Of a DNA stretch of 47,968 nucleotides, positions 7,167 to 15,880 are shown in pieces (the first letter of the stretch is position 1; each line of letters starts with the position of its first letter). The notes below the pieces were generated by a model. The model was given only the letters and a program-made list of their open reading frames with translations, did no database searches and was not told where the DNA came from. This stretch comes from a bacterium (GTDB lineage Bacteria > Bacteroidota > Bacteroidia > Bacteroidales > Muribaculaceae), in contig SFTJ01000014.1 in NCBI GenBank assembly GCA_004563195.1, positions 1 through 47,968 of the forward strand, read 5' to 3'. The position numbers and the translations under genes were made by a program.

Positions 7167-9452
7167 TTATTTGGTTTGAGTGGTTGTATTTTCTGTTTTG
7201 TCCGCTTTGGCTTGTTTCACTGTTGTGGTGTCTTTTGCGTTGACAAAGACCTTATACATAAGCATGTGGTATGCGCCCTTGAGCGAATCGTTCATTTTCT
7301 TGGTAGTGTCGGAGAACTGCTCCAATTCCTTAGATTGTATCTTCACGGTGTCGCAACCATATACCAAGCTCTTCAACTTTCCGTTCTTGATTAACGCATA
7401 GTCCGATGCCGAAATCGAATCGGCAATTACTATCGAGGAATCTTTGCCGGCGCCATTGTCACAAATCATGGTTATTGGCGTTGCAGGCTCCACTACTTCG
7501 GCAATGGTTTCGTCTTTAGCTCCTATCACACCCATGCGATATGCCAACCCCACTGCCAACGATGATGCCAGCACAAATCCCACAAGCGCGGCTATAGCAA
7601 GCTGCATGCACAAGCGGCTGTCGGGCATCATAGCCTTGCGATAATGCTGCTGCAGAGTTTTGCGGTCTGCGCCGGAGTTAATAACGCTTATCAATGCCTT
7701 TATTATCGGTTTCGACTTCCTTACAAAACTGCGAGCACGCGCATCGCCAAGTGCTTGTATGTAATCATTTGCCTTTTCGGCTACTTTTGGCAAGTCATTT
7801 TTTCTCATCTTATCATAGCACTCACCCAAAAATTTCGCAAACGTAGGATAACCCTCCATTTGGGCGCAGAAATCGGGCCAATGCTCTATATCGTTCACCG
7901 GGAATAGGCGGTCGGCAGAGCGTGCCATCTCTGTCTCAAGTGTCGCATAATAAATTTTATATGTCGACCTATAGTCATCATCTATTTCCTCATAGAAGCG
8001 CATCAACTCTCCGGCACTTACATTAGCGAAAATCACAGCATAATCGTTTACAGTGAGTGCTTTTATGCGTCCTATTCCACTATTTTTCACATCAGCCACT
8101 GCCGAGCGCAATTCGCTGAGAGTGTTAGGTTTACACTTTGCGTAGAAGTCTTTTTTCTTTTGCTGATACCACTTGGCACACTGCGAGTCATGGCAATCAA
8201 TATCCTCACCCACCGACGTAAATTCTAACGTATCGAAATTAGCAATCGAGATTTTCGGGTGACGCATACGGAATTTCACAAGATGCTCAAGCGACGAATA
8301 GCCCAATATGCCATACCACTTCCATATGTCGGCTATTACGCCTTGCAACATATTATATTTATCGAGTTCCTGCTCCCAACTGAGCAATTCCTCTTTCTTC
8401 GAGCACTTAATGCGGCTGAAATTGGCGGGCGATAGCACATTCTTGGCAAAAGCATCAGCTGTCTTACTATCGAGCGCTGCCTTAACCTTACTATATTCAT
8501 CCCAGGTAGTCACACGCACTCCTGCAATGTCGTTTCCGGCAAGAAGCCACAATTTCCATTCTATGGTGTCTACTTCGGAGTATTTTCCTTCTGCCATTTT
8601 CGCCTTAATTGCAGGCAATGAGGCAATGAATTTGAAAATTTCATCCAGGTTGTACAATTTTCCATCGTCTTGCGTCAAGCCGAAAATGCCTTGCGCTGCA
8701 TCTGCAGCAAGGGCTGCAGGGGCACCGATAGCTTCTTTCCATGCAAGCACTTCATCATTGGCTTTCTTTGCTGTTTCACATCCCTTGAGGCACACATTCA
8801 CCGCCAAGTCTTCGGTAATTGTAGAATAATTATCATCGGCAAGGAATGAGAATGTGGCATAGCGGCGAATATTAGCCGGAAGCATATCGATAGCCGCCAA
8901 TAACATCAAGAACTTATTGTTATCGAAAATCTCATCGCCCTTTGCAGCGCCTAATTGATTTTCTTCAATAGTTATATACAAGTGCTTGCCTCTACACATG
9001 GCGCTCGCTATATGCGATGCCAAATTTTTGGCCGAATCGTCTGGAACTGCCAAATTATAGTTTGTTATTTCACATGCGGCATCCACGTTGCCATTGTATT
9101 TCTCTAAAGAGCCTATGCGAGGCAGATTCAACACCAAACTTTTCACATTGCCCACCTTTTCGGCATCGGTGCGCGACACGCCAAATGCGCCTCGATAGGA
9201 ATACCTACGCGCTCCGCCGGCAAATATCCAATGCTGTGCCTGCACATGCAGAAACACATAGGCATCTTCACTCTTGCTATAAGTAGCCACAAACGTCGAC
9301 CGCTCGGGCGACAGGCGCATATCGCTATCGCTCAAACCATCGCATTTCATTTGACCATACTTCGAGTAGTTCTCGGTATAGTAAAGCGTTCGGTCGCCTG
9401 CCGAATCAGGCTGCGACCCTTTTACGTATTTGGTTATATTTATCTTGCTCAT
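7167..9452 (-). CDS. TM-anchored GTPase-associated-protein (GAP1)-like protein
   Basis: A 761-aa protein with a large N-terminal cytoplasmic region, one TM helix at about 613-640 and a C-terminal periplasmic tail of about 120 residues. The N-terminal about 240 residues are predicted beta-rich. They include NYSKYGQMKCDGLSDSDMRL and later LPANIRRYATFSF (about 191-203), a layout that recalls the N-terminal domains of GAP1 proteins, which are encoded beside TRAFAC-type GTPases in bacterial NTP-dependent systems. The middle (about 300-600) looks helical. The tail ends in a Lys/Thr-rich stretch. It lies directly after the two paralogous GTPase genes (7 bp gap), as expected for such a partner. The GAP1 assignment is by eye and not secure; I recognise no catalytic motif. 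It could be an adaptor linking the GTPases to the membrane complex. Confidence 0.45.
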   Translation of the reverse strand: MSKINITKYVKGSQPDSAGDRTLYYTENYSKYGQMKCDGLSDSDMRLSPERSTFVATYSKSEDAYVFLHVQAQHWIFAGGARRYSYRGAFGVSRTDAEKVGNVKSLVLNLPRIGSLEKYNGNVDAACEITNYNLAVPDDSAKNLASHIASAMCRGKHLYITIEENQLGAAKGDEIFDNNKFLMLLAAIDMLPANIRRYATFSFLADDNYSTITEDLAVNVCLKGCETAKKANDEVLAWKEAIGAPAALAADAAQGIFGLTQDDGKLYNLDEIFKFIASLPAIKAKMAEGKYSEVDTIEWKLWLLAGNDIAGVRVTTWDEYSKVKAALDSKTADAFAKNVLSPANFSRIKCSKKEELLSWEQELDKYNMLQGVIADIWKWYGILGYSSLEHLVKFRMRHPKISIANFDTLEFTSVGEDIDCHDSQCAKWYQQKKKDFYAKCKPNTLSELRSAVADVKNSGIGRIKALTVNDYAVIFANVSAGELMRFYEEIDDDYRSTYKIYYATLETEMARSADRLFPVNDIEHWPDFCAQMEGYPTFAKFLGECYDKMRKNDLPKVAEKANDYIQALGDARARSFVRKSKPIIKALISVINSGADRKTLQQHYRKAMMPDSRLCMQLAIAALVGFVLASSLAVGLAYRMGVIGAKDETIAEVVEPATPITMICDNGAGKDSSIVIADSISASDYALIKNGKLKSLVYGCDTVKIQSKELEQFSDTTKKMNDSLKGAYHMLMYKVFVNAKDTTTVKQAKADKTENTTTQTK

Positions 9453-9459
9453 ATTCGTA

Positions 9460-10929
9460 TTATTTCAATGTTATGTTATTCTGTTTTAATATATCGCACA
9501 TCAGCTGATATGTGCCGAAGCAAAACTGGCGCTTGCCGCCACGAGTGACTTCGATATGAAATGCCTTCCAGTGCTTATTGCCATCAGCATCGGTTTCACT
9601 GCGCACAAATCGCGTAGCATCGAGCCTATCATTGTCGTAAATCTCGAAGTGCTCGTCGATGGGCGTGGCTGTGAAATACACATGAGGAGGCAAGCCCTCG
9701 CTGTCGGCGATACTGCCATAGGCCTCATGCATAAGCGATTTGAATCCGTGGGCTATATCGCCACCTAAACGATTTCTCAAATGGCTGCGCAAATCCCCAC
9801 CCGATGCTATGCAGTATCCGTCAGGATTGACATCGAGCAGAGCATCGTCGGCAACGGCACCGTCGAGGCATACCGCTTGTATCTGGCTCTCAAAGAGCGA
9901 ATACACTCCCATTCTGCCTTCGTTGAGAGGCGTAAGATTGCATCTCTCCTTATAAGCTTCCGTGCATGGTTTCAGCATCAAGTCGGCTCCGCGGAATGCC
10001 AAATACACATTCGTGCGTTTATTACCCCTTATTAAGTCCTTCAGCGTCTCTATCATGCTCAAGAAGTTATAATTCTCAGCAGCATTATTGCCCGGCTCGA
10101 ATATCTTGTCGCATATCACCATATCGGTAGCCACCGAGCTATAATGCATATAGTAGAAATCGTTGAAAGCATTCGATGTCAAATATTCCATCTTATCCAA
10201 GCCGTTAGCAAAGCCTTGCCAAACATCTACTATTGTGGCAAACACCGAGTCGGTATTGAGTTCGAAGAAATGCTTCAAAACGTAGTCACCACTCACCGGC
10301 TTGCGCTTGCACAATGTGTATTGATAATAATTAAGTTCGGAGTATATCATCGCCCAGTCGCGATAATTCTGCGCATATCCCTCAAAATCATTTGAAGTAA
10401 GCTTCGACAAGCCATCGTATGACGGCAATGCATACTTTCCTCTTACACTCAGTGCTGGCTCAAGCACATAACATTCCTTGCCCGAAGGATTGCGCCACAC
10501 GGTAAGTTCCAACAAACCTTTGCCCTTAATGCTTTGCAAAGCATCGCGCAGATTATAGTATCGCCTAAGCTGCGCATCGGCATCTTGAAAAGTTTCGCCG
10601 GGGATATTGAGAAAATCTACAGCTATGCGTCGCGATGTGCCTTTGTGGCGCATTACAGCCCCATAATGATTTGCAGGTCGGCATGCCGAAGGCGGCGTCT
10701 GCTTCATGCCTCCGGTGTCGTTGTTAAAGGCATCGTAATAGAATGCGCCAAAGCTGCTGTGCTGAAAGGTCAGCTCAGGCAACTCCGACTCATAGCCCAT
10801 CTCGGCGAGCGTGGCTATCATATCGCTGAGCAGATAGCTCTTGCCACTCGCCGGAAAACCTATTACGGCCAAATGAATAGTCCTTTTGCCGGATACGCCT
10901 CCAATTATGTTGTCTAACACGCTCATCAT
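9460..10929 (-). CDS. P-loop GTPase-like protein B of a tandem pair
   Basis: A soluble 489-aa protein with an N-terminal P-loop, VIGFPASGKSYLLSD (G24-S31), and a DFLNIPGE segment at the position of the switch-II DxxG motif. The NKxD position is not canonical; FRGAD in YLAFRGADLML, or CDK in ICDKI, may stand in for it. The C-terminal 100 residues (PPHVYFTATPIDEHFEIY to FCFGTYQLMCDIL) match the same part of the upstream gene product, so the two are tandem paralogs. I read them as the paired, TRAFAC-clade 'double GTPase' type known from bacterial multi-gene systems with GAP1-like partners. There is no TM helix, so it should act in the cytoplasm or on the membrane's inner face. The start is one of two adjacent ATG codons, 9 bp after the paralog. 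Confidence 0.65.
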   Translation of the reverse strand: MMSVLDNIIGGVSGKRTIHLAVIGFPASGKSYLLSDMIATLAEMGYESELPELTFQHSSFGAFYYDAFNNDTGGMKQTPPSACRPANHYGAVMRHKGTSRRIAVDFLNIPGETFQDADAQLRRYYNLRDALQSIKGKGLLELTVWRNPSGKECYVLEPALSVRGKYALPSYDGLSKLTSNDFEGYAQNYRDWAMIYSELNYYQYTLCKRKPVSGDYVLKHFFELNTDSVFATIVDVWQGFANGLDKMEYLTSNAFNDFYYMHYSSVATDMVICDKIFEPGNNAAENYNFLSMIETLKDLIRGNKRTNVYLAFRGADLMLKPCTEAYKERCNLTPLNEGRMGVYSLFESQIQAVCLDGAVADDALLDVNPDGYCIASGGDLRSHLRNRLGGDIAHGFKSLMHEAYGSIADSEGLPPHVYFTATPIDEHFEIYDNDRLDATRFVRSETDADGNKHWKAFHIEVTRGGKRQFCFGTYQLMCDILKQNNITLK

Positions 10930-10938
10930 TCGCTATGA

Positions 10939-12612
10939 TTAACCCTGATTTATCATCCTGTTAAGCAAATTATTCAAATTGTAGTCATCTACTATATTCT
11001 CACCATGCTGAGCAAGCATGTCGAGACATAGTTGATATGTACCAAAGCAGAAATGCGAACCTGCCCTATCGAAATATTTCATCGTGCCCGTTTCATTATT
11101 ATTTACAAATCGCTGGTTGGCGTTCTCCGGGTCATTTACGTATATCTCAAATTCTTGAGTAATAGGAGTGCACGTAAAATAGATATGGGGTGGCATTCTT
11201 CGCATAATTCCTTCATTCGGTTCTGCATAATGATAGGCTATTGAAAGCAATCGGTAGAAATTATTTGCCGGACCTTGACCGATATGCGCCCTTATCAAAC
11301 CCGACAATGTATTCTCTATATTTGCAGTCTCGCCGTTGATGCTACCATCTCCACACGTCATATCTATATATTTGCGTCTCAACTCATCGAGTGCGAAAGT
11401 CTCGGGGGCTACAATTCCCTCTACTCCCAGATGGGTTACAAGGCTACTATTGTCTTCTATTACATTCGTTTCATCCACTCTATTCCACAGCAAATAAGCA
11501 AAAAGCGAGTAAAAAAAGTTGCGTAATTTGTTAATGGGTAAAACCTTACGCAAATTCCCATAGAGGGCCTTATAATTGCCGGCTACTTCCTTTATCATAA
11601 AGTCCACGCCTCTAAATGCCAAATACACATGGCAAGAGTCGGGTTTTTCGGTAATAAACTCAGCAAGTTCCTCCATCATCACTTGATAATTTTTAAATGC
11701 CACATCTTCATTATCTTTTGTATCTTTAGGAACAATGAGCTTGTCGCACGCTACTATATCCGAAGCCTCGTAGCAATAATGCAAGAAATAGAATGGCATC
11801 AGATAATTCGACTCAAAATCAGCTACGCGGATACTCAAACCAGGACAGATTGTTTCCACTTTATAGGCGAGTGTTCGCATCAAAGAGTCGGGCTGATATT
11901 CAAAGAAATGCTGAAGCAATTCTCGTCCGTTTATTTTTCTTGTCGATTGCTCTACTGATGCATAACCATTATATTTCAGCCATGTATATAGATAACTCCA
12001 ATCGAGGTATGATTGGTTTCGGCCATTTAACAAATCCTCAATTTTTTCCGTCAATTCTTTTTTCGCTTCGAAACGCTTCTTTTTCTCCTCGTTCGTTATT
12101 ACCGGCTCCACCACCTTCAGTTCATTTCCGGCATCGTTTTTCCATGTGGTGACTTGGAATACTTGTCCACAATGCCTTAGTTGATCACAATAACGGAAAT
12201 AGACTTTAATATTTGTCAAATCTTTTACTCCTGAGTTACTGTTAAAAACCTCACCGGGAATATCTGCAAAGACCAATTCGAGTGTTTTACTGCCTGTCTT
12301 CACCAATTTTGCTCCATATATGTTTTCTCCCGGGCGTAGTGGGTATACTTCGGTTTGCGACACACTGCCCTTCTTATATATATTGGCTTGAAAGTCTGAA
12401 ATTCTTCGATATGGCACACCTTCTCGTTCAAGTCGTTGCTCCTCCACATAACCCATATTGCGATACGATGTGATGATATCGCTTAACAAATAACTCTTTC
12501 CGCTGTGTGGAATACCCACCACTGCAAGCGTAATCTTATCATTAGCATTTAGCGAGCCTAAAATCTTATCAAATATTCCCATGATAAATCTTTTTATTCG
12601 TTGAAAAAACAT
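10939..12612 (-). CDS. P-loop GTPase-like protein A of a tandem pair
   Basis: A soluble 557-aa paralog of the following gene. The P-loop is VVGIPHSGKSYLLSD (G33-S40) and the switch-II-like segment is VFADIPGE. YLAFRGVDFMIKE matches the paralog's possible NKxD region. An internal insertion of charged helical sequence (about 170-200, EEKKKRFEAKKELTEK) and an extra linker make it longer. The shared C-terminus runs from PPHIYFTCTPITQEFEIY to FCFGTYQLCLDML. Two starts are possible: ATG at 12612, or the ATG for residue 10 at 12585, which aligns better with the paralog's N-terminus. The tandem order with no gap larger than 15 bp suggests the two proteins form a heterodimer or act in relay. GTP rather than ATP as the substrate is inferred from overall resemblance, not from a clear NKxD. 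Confidence 0.65.
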   Translation of the reverse strand: MFFQRIKRFIMGIFDKILGSLNANDKITLAVVGIPHSGKSYLLSDIITSYRNMGYVEEQRLEREGVPYRRISDFQANIYKKGSVSQTEVYPLRPGENIYGAKLVKTGSKTLELVFADIPGEVFNSNSGVKDLTNIKVYFRYCDQLRHCGQVFQVTTWKNDAGNELKVVEPVITNEEKKKRFEAKKELTEKIEDLLNGRNQSYLDWSYLYTWLKYNGYASVEQSTRKINGRELLQHFFEYQPDSLMRTLAYKVETICPGLSIRVADFESNYLMPFYFLHYCYEASDIVACDKLIVPKDTKDNEDVAFKNYQVMMEELAEFITEKPDSCHVYLAFRGVDFMIKEVAGNYKALYGNLRKVLPINKLRNFFYSLFAYLLWNRVDETNVIEDNSSLVTHLGVEGIVAPETFALDELRRKYIDMTCGDGSINGETANIENTLSGLIRAHIGQGPANNFYRLLSIAYHYAEPNEGIMRRMPPHIYFTCTPITQEFEIYVNDPENANQRFVNNNETGTMKYFDRAGSHFCFGTYQLCLDMLAQHGENIVDDYNLNNLLNRMINQG

Positions 12613-12627
12613 TTTCTACAAAGTTAA

Positions 12628-15600
12628 CTATAATCTTATAAGTATTTTATCTTTCTCATCTTTCTTTTCTTCAATTATGTTGACGGAATTGCCAGCCACC
12701 GATGCCATAAAGGCAAGCAGGATTGATGTCTCTAATGCTTCGCCCACGGCGTCTACTCCAAAGCCGGGTACCAAGCGCCCGGTGAATGGCAGAAGGTCGA
12801 TATACGAAAAATAGAGATACAGACTGGTGCCTACCCATAGCGAGACCGCAAGAATGCGCCACATAAAGTGCTCGCAAAGCTCCACATCTCCCGACGGCCT
12901 CTCGCACATGCTCAAACTGAAGCGCATCACCACAAAGAGCAATGTGCCCAAGAGCAAGAAGAACAGCATCGTTGTCAAAGTGGTGCCATACGACCCGAAG
13001 AATGCCACAGGCATACTCAAGTCGTTGAGTACCACCGGCGATTGTCCCGAACTTACCGAGGCATGAAGCAAGTGCTTATCGTTCGACAACGGATCGCCTC
13101 CATCGCGATGCTGCATATAGTGACTCATCACCACCATAAACTCGGCATCGGTCTCGGTGTAGCGATACCCGGCATCTTGCAATTCGTCGAAATTGGAGTA
13201 AAGCATCATGCGGCGAGCGAAACGCTCGTAATGCACATCATCGGGATCGAACATCTTGCTGCATATCACCGGAAGCGACACTATCAGCACCAACAATACA
13301 CTCAGATAGACATGCACCCATCGAGCGGTGCTTCGGTTGATTCTATATGCCAACATATCTTCCCATCCGGGTTTCTTTATCAAGAAGAAGAAACACAAGA
13401 ATGCCACAAAGAAGCCCAAATAGTTGGTCATATAACCATTATCTGCTGCCATTGCGGCTACGATGTAGAAAATGCTTATAAAGAGCATTTGCCACAGCAC
13501 TTCGAGCGGCTGCAAGCCTTCCTGTATGTTTGGAGTATTGGGATTGTCAAATTCTACCGAGCCAAGTGCTTTGCACAGTCCTACAATCACCGCTGCAGTG
13601 ATAAATGCCGTGCCGAAATTGCCCAATGCCATGCCTGCCAACACCAGCATTGCCAACAGCAGGATATGCCACGGAAATAAGGTGCGAAGCGCATACACAA
13701 ATCCCAAATAGGTAGTCTTGGATGACACTATCAATATTGTCGCCGCTATTTCAAGCATTACTATCACCTTATTGGCTCCAAATATTATATCCACCACTAA
13801 CAGCATCGCCAACATCACTATGCCAAACGGCAACCTTCCGAGTGTGGCACTTATCCATCGGCCCACTGTAAGTTTCTCATTAGGGTCGTCGCATGCCTTT
13901 TGGGTAATAGTAATCATATATTTCCCCTTGGTCAACTTCTTGATAAAGGTAAGCAACCAATTCTCTATGCCCGGCCATACTTTGTCCGAAACAAAATCGC
14001 ACGCATTTTCTTGGCTTATTTGCGCCCAATTGCTTATATCAGTAATCTTCTTCGAAATTCTTTTCCATGCCAATAGTGCTACTGTCAATACTGCAAGCGC
14101 AATGCCTTCGAGAAGTATCAAAGTATATACCACCGAGCGGTGGGTATCGTTAATGCCCACACGTTCCACCCATTTTAGTGGATTCGACAATATTCTCGTT
14201 TCCGAATCATAATACGACCCCACCATTTCGCTATTCACTGCCGGGTCGAGGATATTGAAAAATGCATATATCAATGCCGCAAAAGCTCCTGCAAGCACCA
14301 CTATCGTGACATAGGGCGAACGCAAGCCTTTGTTATACGGCGATAGCATCTTCACATACGACACATTCAATATCAACGCCAATGTAAAGAAGAACAGCAG
14401 CATCAGCGACGTAGCTACAGGCATTATGCCGGTCATCTTCTCGAAATAGGGATAAGAATAACTCAATTTCAGCGCTATCATCGACTTGCTTACGCAGAAC
14501 GCTAAAGCTATAAGTATCAGAAGCAACATATACCAAGCATAATTCTTCAACCTATTGTAATTGCCTATTCGATTAAGCATCTTCTTGCGCACAATAATCG
14601 CGCTTGTAGGTCCCACGGTGAGAATTATCAGCAAAATGGCTGTTGCCAACGGCAGCCACAGATAGCTCCACACAAAATGCCCGTCGATTATGCCCACACG
14701 GCATTGCATCACCCCGGCACCGTTGGCCAGCGACATCTTCTCCAGAGTTGGCACAAGGTGCTTGCCCGACACCACTTTGGTGCTGTCGGTGCTATTGTTC
14801 TTTACATACACCTCGTCGCCGTTGAACGACAAATTGCATATATCATTCGATATCACTCTCGACATCTGTGGCAGATAGATATCATTCTTGGTGGGGAACG
14901 ACACATCCGATTGCTTTAGCGTGATAAGTCCGCTGGTCTTTGCCGCCATAGCGCGCAGCGAGTCGAGCGATTCCACATATCCCACCGGACGCGGGAAGGT
15001 CACCTTTAGCGCCTTATCTTCGGCTTTTATCATAGCATGCCCTGCACCCCACGCGGTGAGCTTAACCGAGGGCTTAGCCACATAATTCACTCCATTAACC
15101 CTAAACGAATCATCGGAATCGTCGTCGAGATAGCAATAATCGCTCACGCTGAAAAATTGCACCTTCACTCTATCGCCCTTCACAAAACCGTCGCGGCGAT
15201 ACGACTGCCCGTCGATTGAGGTTTTCTCATCGAGCACCACAAGTTTTATTCCATCGTCGTCTCGCGATAGAATGGAGCTAACCTGCTTTTGCTGCATATA
15301 GCCCAACGAATCACTCCCATTATAACCCTTGTGTCTCTCGGCATAATGCACGGCAAAATTGCGCAAAAGCACCACCTTTTGCTCAGCGAATTTACTGTCC
15401 CACTCGTCGTAGATATCCTCGCCGGTCAATTCCAAACTCAACAAATCCGTGCCATGCATTGCCGGCACTTCAATCGAGATTCGTTGCGTATCATCGTTGA
15501 TGAGATCATGCGCATTGGGATTATCGTTGCCCACTTTGAAATACTGCAACGTATCCTTATATGCCTCGTTCACCTTCCACACAAAGCCGCTGTCGTTGCG

Positions 15601-15861
15601 CTCTATGCTTAAATAATCGGCAGGAACATTGGAGAACGATATATCGCTGCCCTTGCCTACTGTAAGTTTATTGGTTGTATACGAAAATCCATCGATAAAA
15701 AATGCCAATTTCTCGGGCACTTTGCCGAGCATCAGCCACTGCAGACCATAGCACACGGCTATTGCCAACAGCGCTATTGCCACCGTACTCCTGAATTTTT
15801 CGCTTTGCATCACAAATAAGGTTATTCGCGACGGAATCTTTTTTATAAAATCGGGTATCAT
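12628..15861 (-). CDS. Giant polytopic protein with C-terminal SEDS (RodA/FtsW-like) domain
   Basis: A 1077-aa inner-membrane protein. After a basic N-terminus come one TM (25-45), a periplasmic region (about 46-405) and about five TMs (405-610). The last 400 residues hold ten TMs, the number in SEDS glycan polymerases. Several SEDS landmarks are visible there: GNFGTAF (about 747-753) at the place of the QPDxGTA motif between TM3 and TM4; a loop after TM7 with YERFARRMMLY, then VVMSHYMQHRDGG; LNDLSMPVAF with D947 where SEDS proteins have the catalytic Asp of the TDFIF segment; and LLPFTGRLVPGFG (about 1021-1033) where FtsW has TGIPLPFxSYGG. The periplasmic part contains two stretches resembling FHA sandwiches (about 64-130 and 328-393). 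A class-B-PBP-like partner is encoded in the same operon. The predicted role is lipid II polymerisation; the last motif is poorly conserved, so inactivity is possible. Confidence 0.65.
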   Translation of the reverse strand: MIPDFIKKIPSRITLFVMQSEKFRSTVAIALLAIAVCYGLQWLMLGKVPEKLAFFIDGFSYTTNKLTVGKGSDISFSNVPADYLSIERNDSGFVWKVNEAYKDTLQYFKVGNDNPNAHDLINDDTQRISIEVPAMHGTDLLSLELTGEDIYDEWDSKFAEQKVVLLRNFAVHYAERHKGYNGSDSLGYMQQKQVSSILSRDDDGIKLVVLDEKTSIDGQSYRRDGFVKGDRVKVQFFSVSDYCYLDDDSDDSFRVNGVNYVAKPSVKLTAWGAGHAMIKAEDKALKVTFPRPVGYVESLDSLRAMAAKTSGLITLKQSDVSFPTKNDIYLPQMSRVISNDICNLSFNGDEVYVKNNSTDSTKVVSGKHLVPTLEKMSLANGAGVMQCRVGIIDGHFVWSYLWLPLATAILLIILTVGPTSAIIVRKKMLNRIGNYNRLKNYAWYMLLLILIALAFCVSKSMIALKLSYSYPYFEKMTGIMPVATSLMLLFFFTLALILNVSYVKMLSPYNKGLRSPYVTIVVLAGAFAALIYAFFNILDPAVNSEMVGSYYDSETRILSNPLKWVERVGINDTHRSVVYTLILLEGIALAVLTVALLAWKRISKKITDISNWAQISQENACDFVSDKVWPGIENWLLTFIKKLTKGKYMITITQKACDDPNEKLTVGRWISATLGRLPFGIVMLAMLLVVDIIFGANKVIVMLEIAATILIVSSKTTYLGFVYALRTLFPWHILLLAMLVLAGMALGNFGTAFITAAVIVGLCKALGSVEFDNPNTPNIQEGLQPLEVLWQMLFISIFYIVAAMAADNGYMTNYLGFFVAFLCFFFLIKKPGWEDMLAYRINRSTARWVHVYLSVLLVLIVSLPVICSKMFDPDDVHYERFARRMMLYSNFDELQDAGYRYTETDAEFMVVMSHYMQHRDGGDPLSNDKHLLHASVSSGQSPVVLNDLSMPVAFFGSYGTTLTTMLFFLLLGTLLFVVMRFSLSMCERPSGDVELCEHFMWRILAVSLWVGTSLYLYFSYIDLLPFTGRLVPGFGVDAVGEALETSILLAFMASVAGNSVNIIEEKKDEKDKILIRL

Positions 15862-15880
15862 ATCTTAGTGTATTTCGTTT

